Assembly: GCF_015840915.1 (NCBI RefSeq)
Contig: NZ_CP060398.1
Span: forward strand, 2,728,001 to 2,792,000
Reading direction: 5' to 3'
Length of the DNA: 64,000 bases
Source: Synechococcus sp. CBW1002
GTDB taxonomy: Bacteria; Cyanobacteriota; Cyanobacteriia; PCC-6307; Cyanobiaceae
Position numbers and translations under genes: made by a program. Below, one piece after another: positions 1 through 7,673 of this stretch; positions within the stretch are counted from its first letter, which is position 1, and each line of letters starts with the position of its first letter. The notes under the pieces are model-generated. The model ran no database searches. It had not been told where the DNA came from and saw only the letters and a program-made list of their open reading frames with translations.

Positions 1-2082
1 ATCCGAGGCGGCCAGGTCTGTGATCAGCTGGCGCATGCGGGCGGAGCTGAGCAGGCGAGCCGGATCGGGGGGGCGGCGGCCCGCCGTGATCACCTGCCAG
101 TTGTCGTGGCCCGGCACCGGTTGGAGCAGGGAGCTCCAGTCGGCGGTGTCGCCGGTGAGCAGATGGCTGAGGCCGAGCAGGTTGTCGAGCCCGAGGCGGG
201 TGTGCAGCTGGGGCTTGCGCAGATCGGCATCCACCAGCAGCACCCGCTGGCCCAGCTCGGCCAGGGTCTTGGCGAGCAGCACGTTCACCAGACTCTTGCC
301 TTCGGCCGGCAGGGAACTGGTAAGGGCGAGGGAGCGCAGCGGTTGGTCGGTGTTGAGGAAGCGGAGGCTGGTGAAGAGGTTGCGGAAGGCCTCCTGGTAG
401 AAGAAGCGCTGATAGCCGAGCTGCTTGCTGTCAGCGGCGCCCTTTGCGGCTGGGGCTGCTGCAGCGGATGGGCTGGCGGCGGAGCCCGTGGCGCTGGCCG
501 GAACGATTTCCTCGAGCATGAAGTGGCTGTCTTCGCGCACGCCGCGGAACAGGGGGATGTGGGGGATGTGGGCCAGGAGGGGCTCCTGGAGGGTCTCCTT
601 CACCTCGGCCGGGCTGCGGTAGACATGATCGAGGCGGTCGCGCAGCACTCCCACGCCCGCTCCGGCGGCGGCGGCCAGCAGGGCGGCCTGCAGCAGACCC
701 TTGGACAGGGAGGGCTCAACGGGAACCGGATTCATGCGGGCCGGAGCGATCACCCGCCAGGGAACGGTGCGCTGGGCCAGCTCCAGCCGGAAAGTGGAGC
801 GGGTGCTGCTGAGGCCGCTGAGGTTGTCGAGGGCGAGCTGCAGCCGCTGCTCCAGTTCCTCGTACTCACGGATCAGCTGGGGCTGGCGGCGGAAGGTGCC
901 GGTGAGGGCCGCCAGCTGGCTCTGGTTGGCAACGCTGGCCTGCCGGTTGAGGGCCAGGGCCGCATCCACCGCCTCCAGCTGGCTGCTGCGCACCTTGCGG
1001 TTGAGCCCTTCGCGCCGGGCCTGGAGGCCCTGCACTCGATCCGACTGGGGGGTGAAGCGGGCGCGGGCCTCGGCCAGCTCCTGATCGAGTTGCTGGAGCT
1101 GGTCGAGCCAGGGCTGGCTGCTGGCGGCAACCGAAAGGCCATTGCCCGAACTGCCGCTGCTGGTGCTGCTGCTCATGCTGCCGTTGGAATCGCCGGAGCC
1201 GCCGGCGCCGATCGCTTCCTGAAAACCCTGGGCGGTGAGGGTGCCGTTGCGGATGGCCTGGCTGGCCTTCAGCAGCCGGTTGCGTTGATCTTCGAGGCTG
1301 CGACCGTGAGCCTGAAGGGTAAGCATCTCCTGCTTGATCGCCTCGCCTTCGGCGGTGGGTTCGATCAGGTCGTGGCGCACGCGGAAGGCCGCCCGCTCGG
1401 CCTGGAGACGATCGGCAGTGCTCTGGAGGGCTGGAGCCTGGAGGTCAAGAAAGCGAAGGCCTTCCTGGAGCTGCTCCTGGCGTTGGTCGAGGGAATACTG
1501 CATATAACGGTTGGCCAGTTCCTCCAGAAGCGTCTGGTCCTGGGCGGGATCACCGCCTCTGAGAGTGACTCTGAGAACCCCTTGGGCGACATTGGAACGA
1601 TCGCGGGTGCCGCTGCCACCGTTGGTTACGCTGATGCGTTGACCCAGAGACTGGGTGGAGAGACCACGTCTTTCAGCCAGCTCCTTCAGGAGAAGGGGAC
1701 TGCGCAACACCTCGATCAGGGTAGGCGTGTCGTTGGACGTGGTATTGAGGGCGAGGGCCTGAAAGGTGGAGGCGGTGCCCAAATCCCGGCCGGAAGACTG
1801 ATCATTCTCGTTGCTGACCGGGTCGGTGATCAGCAGATCGAAAGAGCCCTCGAAGACCGGGAACAGCAGCCGCTGCCGCACGGAGAGGCCGGCGGCGATC
1901 AGAAACACCATGGCGCTGGTGAGCAGCACCAGGCGGTGGCGGCGCCGCAGGGCGGCAAAGATCTCGCGGAGATTGAGGGCTTCGCGGCCATTGTCTACCA
2001 GGCTCTCACCAAGCGGCACCAGGGGAAACCCCTGGGGAATGGAGAGGGTGGGCGAGGTGCCGCGGGAGGTCAGGTTGGTCAT
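1..2082 (-). CDS. wzc: Wzc-type polysaccharide co-polymerase / BY-kinase (partial, 3' end outside window)
   Basis: The minus strand is open from an ATG at 2082 to the window edge (694 codons), so the C-terminus is missing. It resembles Wzc: an inner-membrane protein that sets chain length in polysaccharide export and autophosphorylates on a C-terminal tyrosine cluster (family knowledge; that tail is not visible). Seen: a hydrophobic helix at about residues 47-63 (LVLLTSAMVFLIAAGL), a long polar periplasmic region, a second hydrophobic segment near 464 (AALLAAAAGAGVGV), a P-loop near 590 (SSLPAEGKS) and Walker A' near 615 (VLLVDADLRKP). It is divergent from wza with 62 bp between the starts, as expected for export partners. 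A long open frame on the opposite strand is only its shadow. Confidence 0.9.
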   Translation of the reverse strand, partial: MTNLTSRGTSPTLSIPQGFPLVPLGESLVDNGREALNLREIFAALRRRHRLVLLTSAMVFLIAAGLSVRQRLLFPVFEGSFDLLITDPVSNENDQSSGRDLGTASTFQALALNTTSNDTPTLIEVLRSPLLLKELAERRGLSTQSLGQRISVTNGGSGTRDRSNVAQGVLRVTLRGGDPAQDQTLLEELANRYMQYSLDQRQEQLQEGLRFLDLQAPALQSTADRLQAERAAFRVRHDLIEPTAEGEAIKQEMLTLQAHGRSLEDQRNRLLKASQAIRNGTLTAQGFQEAIGAGGSGDSNGSMSSSTSSGSSGNGLSVAASSQPWLDQLQQLDQELAEARARFTPQSDRVQGLQARREGLNRKVRSSQLEAVDAALALNRQASVANQSQLAALTGTFRRQPQLIREYEELEQRLQLALDNLSGLSSTRSTFRLELAQRTVPWRVIAPARMNPVPVEPSLSKGLLQAALLAAAAGAGVGVLRDRLDHVYRSPAEVKETLQEPLLAHIPHIPLFRGVREDSHFMLEEIVPASATGSAASPSAAAAPAAKGAADSKQLGYQRFFYQEAFRNLFTSLRFLNTDQPLRSLALTSSLPAEGKSLVNVLLAKTLAELGQRVLLVDADLRKPQLHTRLGLDNLLGLSHLLTGDTADWSSLLQPVPGHDNWQVITAGRRPPDPARLLSSARMRQLITDLAASD

Positions 2083-2144
2083 GGCAGCCAGCCTGGCCAG
2101 GTCTGCCGAAGAGTAGGCAGCCCCCTGGCCGCGGCTAGACGGCC
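2083..2144. promoter_or_regulatory. Divergent wzc/wza intergenic region
   Basis: The 62 bp between the two divergent start codons must hold the promoter and ribosome-binding signals of at least one of the two genes. No clear -10/-35 pair is recognisable; a short inverted pair (CTGCC ... GGCAG) is the only structure seen. Assignment is positional only. Confidence 0.4.
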
Positions 2145-3254
2145 ATGGGACACTTTCTGCAGTTTCTACCTCGACCCGTGCGCGGCATAGCCCTGGCTCT
2201 GGCGATCGCGACGGGCCTGAGTCATCCTGACTCGGTGCTGGCGCAGGCCGCTGATCGGCTTGAACAACCTGCCCCGCAGGCCAATCTGCAAGACGATGCC
2301 TACATCCTCGGCCCTGGCGATGGCCTGGAGCTGAAGCTGTTCGATGTGCCGGATCTGTCCGGTCCGCTCGATGTGCTCAACGACGGCACCGTGAGCCTGC
2401 CGCTGGTGGGCAGTGCGCGGGTGGTGGGGCTCACCCTGTCGCAGGCGCACCAGTGGCTGCTCACCCTGTACCGGGCCCAGCTGCAGCGGCCGGAGCTGCA
2501 GCTGCAGGTGGTGCGGCCGCGCCCCCTGCGGATTGCGGTGGTGGGTGAGGTGGAGCGGCCGGGGGTGTACACCCTCACCACCAGTGAAACCTCCCAGACC
2601 GAAGGGGCGCCGGCCGCGATCAGCGGCCTGCCCACGGTGGTGGATGCGATCCAGAAGGCCGGCGGCATCACCCTCCATGCCGACCTGCGCCAGGTGGCGC
2701 TGCAGCGGCGGCTGCCGGGGGAGACACCCAGCTTCAAGCGGGCCTCGCTGAACCTGATGGATCTGCTGATGGCCGGCGATCTGCTGCAGAACCCGCTGCT
2801 GTTTGATGGCGACACGATCCGGGTGCCGAAGGCGCAGGAGCCGGTGCCGGAATCGATCGAGCTGGCGGCCACCAACCTGTCGCCTCAGCAGATCAACGTG
2901 AATGTGATCGGTGAGGTGAAGAGCCCGGGCCGGATCCCGCTGCCGGCCAACACGCCCCTGGTGCAGGCGGTGCTGGCGGCGGGGGGGCTGGAGACCTGGC
3001 GAGGCAAGAAGAGCGACATCCAGCTGGTGCGGCTGAATCGCAACGGCACCGCCACCCGTGAGCGTTTCAACCTGGATCTGAGCCAGGGCGCCTCGAATCC
3101 GAAGAACCCGCCCCTGCGCGACAACGACACCGTGATCGTGAGCCGCAGCTCCCTGGCGGTGCTCTCCGATGCGATCGGCGCGGTGAGCACGCCGGTGTCG
3201 GGGCTGGTGAATGTGTGGAGCCTGTTCCGGCTGATCTCCGATACCAACAACTGA
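2145..3254 (+). CDS. wza: Wza-type polysaccharide export outer-membrane protein
   Basis: A 369-residue periplasmic/outer-membrane export protein. A Sec-type signal peptide is visible (hydrophobic GIALALAIATGL, likely cleavage after AQA near residue 35). A Poly_export domain starts near residue 53 (YILGPGDGLELKLFDVPDLS), followed by SLBB-like segments (VVGEVERPGVY near 130 and VIGEVKSPGRI near 255). Wza-like proteins form the periplasm-spanning polysaccharide channel and work with the Wzc-type kinase encoded divergently. No lipobox cysteine is evident, unlike enterobacterial Wza. The ATG at 2145 begins right before the signal peptide. The phosphatase gene starts 13 bp downstream, suggesting one transcript. 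Confidence 0.93.
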   Translation: MGHFLQFLPRPVRGIALALAIATGLSHPDSVLAQAADRLEQPAPQANLQDDAYILGPGDGLELKLFDVPDLSGPLDVLNDGTVSLPLVGSARVVGLTLSQAHQWLLTLYRAQLQRPELQLQVVRPRPLRIAVVGEVERPGVYTLTTSETSQTEGAPAAISGLPTVVDAIQKAGGITLHADLRQVALQRRLPGETPSFKRASLNLMDLLMAGDLLQNPLLFDGDTIRVPKAQEPVPESIELAATNLSPQQINVNVIGEVKSPGRIPLPANTPLVQAVLAAGGLETWRGKKSDIQLVRLNRNGTATRERFNLDLSQGASNPKNPPLRDNDTVIVSRSSLAVLSDAIGAVSTPVSGLVNVWSLFRLISDTNN

Positions 3255-3267
3255 GTGGGGCAACCGA

Positions 3268-3732
3268 GTGGGGCCAATCACCGGCCGGTTTCGGCTCACC
3301 TGGGCGTTGCGCGAGGAGCTGGCGATCGGGCCGGGGCCCTGGGCGGATCGCCATCTGCTGCGGCTGCGGCAGGAGGGGATCCGTGGCGTGCTCAGCCTCT
3401 GCGCCTGGGAGGAGCTGCCGCCGCCGGCCGGGCTGCGTGAGCAGTTCCACACCCGGCGGGTGGTGCTGCCGGATCACCGCAGTGGCCGCTGGCCACGGCC
3501 GGAGGAGCTGGAGCAGGCCCTGGCGGCCCTGGCCGACCTGGCGGAGCTGGGGCCGGTGTTTGTGCACTGTGTGGCGGCCCGGGAGCGCTCGCCGCTGGTG
3601 TGTCTGGCCTGGCTGATGCGGCACAGGGGCCTGAGCCTGCAGCAGGGGCTGGATTACCTGCTGCAGGTGCACCCGGGAACCAGCCCGCTGCCGCAGCAGT
3701 TGCGGGCCCTCACCGGCCTTTTTGAGGCGTGA
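3268..3732 (+). CDS. Dual-specificity/tyrosine phosphatase-like protein (CX5R)
   Basis: A 154-residue protein with a protein-phosphatase signature HCVAARERS (Cys101, Arg107) fitting the HCX5R(S/T) loop of cysteine phosphatases, and a DH pair upstream (LPDH, near 69) where the family has its acid loop. It starts at a GTG 13 bp after the wza stop. The fold suggests a soluble tyrosine or phosphoinositide-type phosphatase. Its position behind wza and beside a tyrosine autokinase suggests, as inference, that it dephosphorylates the Wzc-like kinase, a job usually done by low-molecular-weight Wzb phosphatases, to which this is unrelated. The IS1182 element begins 3 bp after its stop, so the gene is intact but has lost its downstream context. 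Confidence 0.75.
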   Translation: MGPITGRFRLTWALREELAIGPGPWADRHLLRLRQEGIRGVLSLCAWEELPPPAGLREQFHTRRVVLPDHRSGRWPRPEELEQALAALADLAELGPVFVHCVAARERSPLVCLAWLMRHRGLSLQQGLDYLLQVHPGTSPLPQQLRALTGLFEA

Positions 3733-3734
3733 TC

Positions 3735-3750
3735 GCTAGGAGTTTGTCGC
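3735..3750 (+). repeat. IS1182 left terminal inverted repeat
   Basis: GCTAGGAGTTTGTCGC; its reverse complement occurs at 7658-7673 with two mismatches. Confidence 0.75.
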
Positions 3751-3805
3751 CCGAAACCAGCAGCGCCAGCGAGCACAAGAACTTGCTGAGCCAATGGTCT
3801 TGGTT

Positions 3806-3825
3806 ACCGGCATCTCAATGCCGGT
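3806..3825. terminator. Hairpin near the IS1182 left end
   Basis: ACCGGCAT and ATGCCGGT form a perfect 8-bp stem around the tetraloop CTCA (3814-3817). There is no T-run on either side. It lies between the phosphatase gene and the transposase stop and could limit read-through in or out of the element. Confidence 0.4.
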
Positions 3826-3850
3826 GATTCCGGCCAATCTTCGGTTGCCG

Positions 3851-3890
3851 CACTGGCAGCCAGAGGGGCTGTCCCCTCAAGCTGCCAGTG
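3851..3890. terminator. Hairpin overlapping the transposase stop codon
   Basis: CACTGGCAGC (3851-3860) pairs perfectly with GCTGCCAGTG (3881-3890), with an inner AGGGG/CCCCT stem. It covers the 3' end of the transposase gene (stop at 3877). Terminator function is inferred; no T-run follows. Confidence 0.45.
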
Positions 3891-4941
3891 CTGCTTTGAA
3901 CCTGAACAACTTGTTGATGTTGTGGGTCAGGCACCAGAGCGCCCATTCACCGTTCACGTTGTCCAGGCCGCGCAGGAGAAAGCGGCGCAGTCCACGGCAT
4001 TCCTTGGTCTGACCAAAGACGGGCTCCACGATCGTCTTGCGCCTGGCGTAGATCTCGCGTCCTTTCTTGCAGCGCAGCTTGCGGTTCATCCGGCCCTTGG
4101 CATCCAGGTTTTTGGGGATGGGGCCACGGGTTGGTGCTGGCGGCTGGCCGTGCTTCTCCCTGCCGGTCGCGATGTGGGGATCGACCCCCCGTGCCGCGCA
4201 GGCCTCGGCGTTGGCCTCGCTCCAGTAGCCGGCATCCGCGATCAACGTTTTCGGGAGCTGAGCGGTGTTGGCAATGGTGCGCTCAAGCAACGGTTCGAGA
4301 TGCTCCACATCAGGCGGCTGGTTGCTGACGCCGATGGCCACGATCACCTGGTAATCCCCATCCACGGCTGCTTGGCAGTTGTAGCCCTGAATCCAGTTCC
4401 CATCACTCTTCATGATGTGGCTGGCTGGATCAGTGTAGGCGCAGCCTTCCGCGCAGCGGTGATTGCGCTGGCTGCCTTTTGTCGGTGTGCCGCAAGCCTT
4501 GTGCGCCAGGCCGCGATGGGGCATCTGATCGGCGGCCAGCGGCTCAAGATCAGGTGGTCCCAGGCCCGCCTCGTTGGCCTTGGCGATCGCCAGATCTTTT
4601 GCCGCAGCTGCCTTCTCGACTACGCGATCGGCTGTCTTGCTGCATTCTTGCCGTTGCTGCTCGGGCCCCTCTTCCGCGGCCTTCGCTGCCGCTGCCGCCT
4701 GCTCCTGCCGTTCCCGTGCAGCGGCAGCCGCGGTTTCAGCCTCCAGTTCCCGGCGAGCTTGGCGGATCCTCTCCAGCCGGTCTTCTCGGCGGCTCAGTGC
4801 CTCAGGCAGGTCGCTGCCGCGTTTGCCCTTGCCGTAGCGGCCATCCTCCTGGGCGTCGAGGATCTCGGCCTTGCGCAGCAGCTCCCTGATCTCCTGCTCC
4901 AACTGCTCCTCGGATTTGAGCATCCGCTGGTGGCTCATGGC
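3877..4941 (-). pseudogene. IS1182 transposase, C-terminal part (interrupted)
   Basis: This segment encodes about 354 residues from the motif AMSHQRM to the C-terminus: a charged coiled-coil region (REDRLERIRQARRELEAE), then the DDE nuclease domain (GYNCQAAVD, LIADAGYWSEAN, the E-containing IVEPVFGQTK). The longer open frame reaching to 5640 is an accident: beyond 4941 it reads the antisense of the IS110 element. Joined to 7098-7568 after removal of 4942-7097 it gives ...NASKHK-AMSHQRM..., which is what related transposases show at this place. Confidence 0.88.
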
Positions 4942-4950
4942 CATTGATGA

Positions 4951-5140
4951 TTTCGGGACCCCACCAGCGCGGGCCTGACCCTGCTCATGGCGGACCTTCT
5001 CCAGTTTGGGGTGGTGTCTTTCACAAGACCTGTCGGTCCGTGCGGTGGGGCAACCAGCCGGGAAGTCCCGTGACCTCATAGGAGTCCGACGTTCCCGTCC
5101 CGTCAATGGCCTGTCCGTCTGCCCGGTTGGTTGCACCCCC
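4951..5140 (+). ncRNA. Putative IS110 bridge RNA (target- and donor-binding loops)
   Basis: The noncoding 5' end of the IS110 element folds into two adjacent stem-loops. Loop 1 is closed by CCCCACC (4959-4965) with GGTGGGG (5044-5050). Loop 2 is closed by a 12-bp stem, 5051-5062 with 5122-5133, one G-U pair. Loop 1 holds GCTCATGGC (4983-4991), identical to the left target flank 4933-4941, and CACAAGAC (5022-5029), the reverse complement of the right flank 7096-7103. Loop 2 holds CATAGGAGT (5077-5085), identical to the right element end 7087-7095, and TCAATGGCC (5103-5111), the reverse complement of 4939-4947 at the left end. Order and polarity match the bridge RNA described for IS621. Transcript ends are guesses. 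Confidence 0.85.
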
Positions 5141-5157
5141 TCCCGTCCCCAGCAGTC

Positions 5158-6240
5158 ATGAGCGCAGCGACAGCACATGCCCCCGAGATCAGCACTGGCC
5201 ACGATGTGGTGGTCGGCATTGACACCCACAAACTCACGCACATGGCGGTGGCCCTGGGCGCCAATGGCGGCTGGCTGGGCAGCCTCAAGCTGGATGCCAA
5301 ACGCAGTGGCTACCAGGAGCTGATCCGCTGGGCCGCAGCATTCGGCTCCAACCCGGTATTCGCCGTGGAGGGAACCGGTTGCTACGGCGCCGGGCTCTGC
5401 CGCGCCCTGCAGGCCGCAGGGATGGCAGTGGTAGAAGTGAACCGGCCGGATCGCTCCACGCGGCGGCGCATCGGTAAGGACGACACCATCGATGCGGAGG
5501 CCGCAGCACGGGCCTGTATCGCCGGAACGGCCAGCGTCATCCCCAAGGCGGGCGACGCTTTGGTGGAGATGATCCGCATGCTCAAGGTGGCCAAGGATTC
5601 GGCCACCGCGAACCGCACCGCAGCCCTCAATCAGCTGCACGCCATCGTGGTGACGGCGCCGGCAGCGTTGCGGGAACGGCTGCAGCGGCTCAAGAGAAAG
5701 GAGCTGCTCGAAAGCTGCACAGGCCTGCGTTCTGGCGAGATCACCACCCCTCAGGCGGCCGCCAAGATGACCCTGCGCATCCTGGCGCGCCGCATCCAGC
5801 AGCTGGATGAGGAGCTCAAGGAAACCGTCACGCAGCTGGATCGACTGACCATGCAGCTGTGCCCCGAGCTGCGGAACACCTACGGCGTGGGTGTGGACAT
5901 CAGTGCCACCCTCGTTGTGGCAGTTGGCGACAACCAGGAACGGATGAAATCCGAGGCGTCATTCGCTGCCCTCTGTGGCGTCAATCCACTGCCCGCCAGT
6001 TCGGGCAAGGTGGTGCGGCACCGGCTGAACCGCAGCGGCAACCGCCAGGCCAACTGCGCCCTGCACCGCATCGTGATCTGCCGGCTGCAGCGGCATCAGC
6101 AGACCCGGGAGTACGTCGAACGACGCACGGCAGAAGGACGCTCGATGAAGGAGATCATCCGCTGCCTCAAGCGGTTCGTCGCCCGCGAGGTGTTCGGCAT
6201 CCTGCGCGGCGGTCCCGCCGTTCGCACCGCAACGGCCTGA
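5158..6240 (+). CDS. IS110-family transposase (DEDD recombinase)
   Basis: A 360-residue recombinase. N-terminal RuvC-like domain: Asp22 in GIDTHK, Glu71 in VEGTG, Asp109 and Asp112 in KDDTIDAE, the DEDD set of the family. The C-terminal Tnp domain has ALCGVNPLPASSGKVVRHRL with the conserved serine region and ends in LKRFVAREVF. The ATG at 5158 is chosen because the upstream in-frame TTG at 5131 lies inside the closing stem of the putative bridge RNA. The protein should bind that RNA and recombine the circular element into the target it specifies. No frameshift or stop is seen, so it looks functional. Confidence 0.93.
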   Translation: MSAATAHAPEISTGHDVVVGIDTHKLTHMAVALGANGGWLGSLKLDAKRSGYQELIRWAAAFGSNPVFAVEGTGCYGAGLCRALQAAGMAVVEVNRPDRSTRRRIGKDDTIDAEAAARACIAGTASVIPKAGDALVEMIRMLKVAKDSATANRTAALNQLHAIVVTAPAALRERLQRLKRKELLESCTGLRSGEITTPQAAAKMTLRILARRIQQLDEELKETVTQLDRLTMQLCPELRNTYGVGVDISATLVVAVGDNQERMKSEASFAALCGVNPLPASSGKVVRHRLNRSGNRQANCALHRIVICRLQRHQQTREYVERRTAEGRSMKEIIRCLKRFVAREVFGILRGGPAVRTATA

Positions 6241-6273
6241 TCGCCAGCAGGATTGCTCCAGTAGCCCAGGCTC

Positions 6274-6322
6274 CTGGCAGATCCGTTGCCTGCCGTGGGG
6301 CGGCAGGCAACGGATCTGCCAG
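6274..6322. repeat. Perfect 21-bp inverted repeat (strong hairpin)
   Basis: Arm 6274-6294 and arm 6302-6322 are exact reverse complements (core CAGATCCGTTGCCTGCC) around a 7-nt loop. It sits between the convergent transposase and passenger genes inside the IS110 element. It could be a two-way terminator, though neither side has a T-run, or a structure used by the element's right part. Confidence 0.7.
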
Positions 6323-6342
6323 AACGAGAGCCGGCCGGTGGT

Positions 6343-6990
6343 TCACTCCTCCACGGGGATCAGCACGTCGAGCACCTCGGACAGCAACGCCTGGCCAGGC
6401 TTCTCCGGCACGACCAGCACGACGGCTTTGGCCTCGCTCACGTCGCTGTCGTCGGCCATGGCCTCGCCATCGGCCTCCCAGGTCTCCAGTGCCGCATCCA
6501 GCCAGCGGGCCTTTGTCTCCAGGAAGGCGATGGCATCGTCGGGGCTCCAGCGGGCATCGTTGCCGCGACAGGGATAGCGCTGCAGGAGCTCGAGGATGCC
6601 GATCTCCTGCAGCTCCGGAGTGGCGGAGGGATCGCGCACGAGCACGGTGTCGGGATCGGTGGCGTTGTCGATCAGCTTCTGGTTGTCGCTGCGATCGTCG
6701 CCATCCTCCAGCTCCTGCCAATCCAAGAGATTCAGCGCCCTCTCCTGCACGGCCTGCACATCGACCACAGGAACCTGCCGTGCGGCGCTCCCTTGGCTGG
6801 GATCGTCGGCCAGGTGCAGCAAGCCATCAGCCGCTCTGCAGATCTGCTGCAGCGACAGCGATGAACCCAGGGCGGCCATCACACACTCAGCCAGCTCATC
6901 GAGGGAGAGATCAGGACCGTCCTCTGCCCTACGGACCTGGTCGATGGCCTCCCACAGCAGCAGCTCGCTGGAGGTGGTGACGGGTTCCAC
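6343..6990 (-). CDS. Hypothetical acidic protein, IS110 passenger
   Basis: A 215-residue acidic protein of unrecognised family, rich in Asp and Glu (for example LEDGDDRSDNQKLIDNATD near residue 97), starting at a GTG at 6990; a stop lies in frame shortly upstream. No signal peptide, membrane segment or known motif is seen; segments such as SLDELAECVMAALGSSLS suggest helices. It lies on the opposite strand to the transposase but inside the borders defined by the bridge-RNA guides, so it appears to travel with the element. It could be cargo, an antitoxin- or inhibitor-like protein, or a host gene captured by chance. Confidence 0.55.
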   Translation of the reverse strand: MEPVTTSSELLLWEAIDQVRRAEDGPDLSLDELAECVMAALGSSLSLQQICRAADGLLHLADDPSQGSAARQVPVVDVQAVQERALNLLDWQELEDGDDRSDNQKLIDNATDPDTVLVRDPSATPELQEIGILELLQRYPCRGNDARWSPDDAIAFLETKARWLDAALETWEADGEAMADDSDVSEAKAVVLVVPEKPGQALLSEVLDVLIPVEE

Positions 6991-7097
6991 GGCGTGGCCA
7001 GCGCTGGTTCACGGCCATCGTGGCTGAGCTGGTCAGCACTGCCACCTCGATGGCGCTCAGCCGGAGCGTCCGGGGGCTTGACAGTCCATAGGAGTGT

Positions 7098-7568
7098 CTT
7101 GTGTTTGGAGGCATTGGCCTTCACCTTGGTGCCATCCAGCGCCACCTGTCCCAGGCTCACCATGCCGGCCTTCTGGCACAGGCGCAGGATCTGCACAAAC
7201 AGCTCCTCCAGGGCTCCAAGATGGCGGCGGCGGAAGTCGCTGATGCGGCTGTGGTCCGGCTGCTGGTTGCCGGTCAGCACCCGGAAAGCCGCATCCTCAT
7301 GGCAGGCCCGCTCGATCTTGCGAGACGAGGCCATGCCGATGCAGTAGGCATACAGCAACAGCAGCGTCAGCATCCTGGGGTCATACCCCTTCTCACCGCG
7401 GGCATCCTTCTGCCGGGCGGGAGACATGATCAGCGCAAAGTCCAGTTCCTCCACCAGCTCCAGCAGGAAGAACACCAGGTGATCGCTCGGCAGCCAGTCG
7501 ATTGGCGACGGCGGCATCAAGCTGGTCTGTCCCGGAGTCCAGGGCCGGAAGGTCTTGGGCTTGCTCAT
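7098..7568 (-). pseudogene. IS1182 transposase, N-terminal part (interrupted)
   Basis: Starts at ATG 7568 (MSKPKTFRPWTPGQ) and runs through the conserved N-terminal domain (LPSDHLVFFLLELVEELD, YDPRMLTLLLLYAYC, DHSRISDFRRRHL) to VKANASKHK, where the IS110 insertion breaks it after 157 codons. The remaining part of the gene is at 3877-4941. Confidence 0.88.
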
Positions 7569-7657
7569 ACCCCATCTTATCGGCCAGATCCATTGCAGCC
7601 AATGAGATCTGGGCAGATTCAGGGGCGTCTGTGGAGCATGCGGGCGGTGATCTATGC

Positions 7658-7673
7658 GCGACAGGCTCCTAGC
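7658..7673 (-). repeat. IS1182 right terminal inverted repeat
   Basis: GCGACAGGCTCCTAGC, the inverted partner of 3735-3750 with two mismatches. Confidence 0.75.

Larger units (their letters stand above)
4942..7097 (+). mobile_element. IS110-family element with bridge-RNA region and passenger gene
   Basis: The borders are set by two independent signs. Excision of 4942-7097 exactly restores the IS1182 transposase frame (codons AAG GCC ATG). Guide segments in the 5' noncoding end match the sequences at both junctions (see the ncRNA entry). At about 2156 bp it is larger than usual IS110 members (roughly 1.2-1.6 kb), because the opposite-strand gene at 6343-6990 lies inside the right part. No terminal inverted repeats are visible, as expected for this family. 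The core dinucleotide could not be fixed with certainty (left junction GGCC, right junction GTGTC). Confidence 0.85.
3735..7673 (-). mobile_element. IS1182-family element, split by an IS110-family insertion
   Basis: Terminal inverted repeats are visible at 3735-3750 and 7658-7673 (GCTAGGAGYYTGTCGC, 14 of 16 identical). Removing the nested 2156 bp at 4942-7097 leaves about 1.78 kb, normal for IS1182 elements, and restores one uninterrupted transposase frame of 511 residues. The element sits 3 bp past the phosphatase stop codon. No target duplication could be made out. Confidence 0.85.

Noticed and set aside
106-2190. 694-codon open frame on the plus strand
   Set aside because: It is codon-aligned antisense to the Wzc-like gene; its product is low-complexity Gly/Ala/Gln-rich, while the minus strand shows clear kinase motifs.
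2166-3452. 428-codon minus-strand frame opposite wza
   Set aside because: His/Gln/Arg-rich shadow of wza and the phosphatase gene.
4942-5640. Apparent N-terminal extension of the IS1182 transposase frame
   Set aside because: This part is antisense to the IS110 element; the real N-terminal half is at 7098-7568.
5859-6980. 373-codon plus-strand frame
   Set aside because: Out-of-frame reading of the IS110 transposase end and antisense of the passenger gene; Pro/Arg-rich, no domain.
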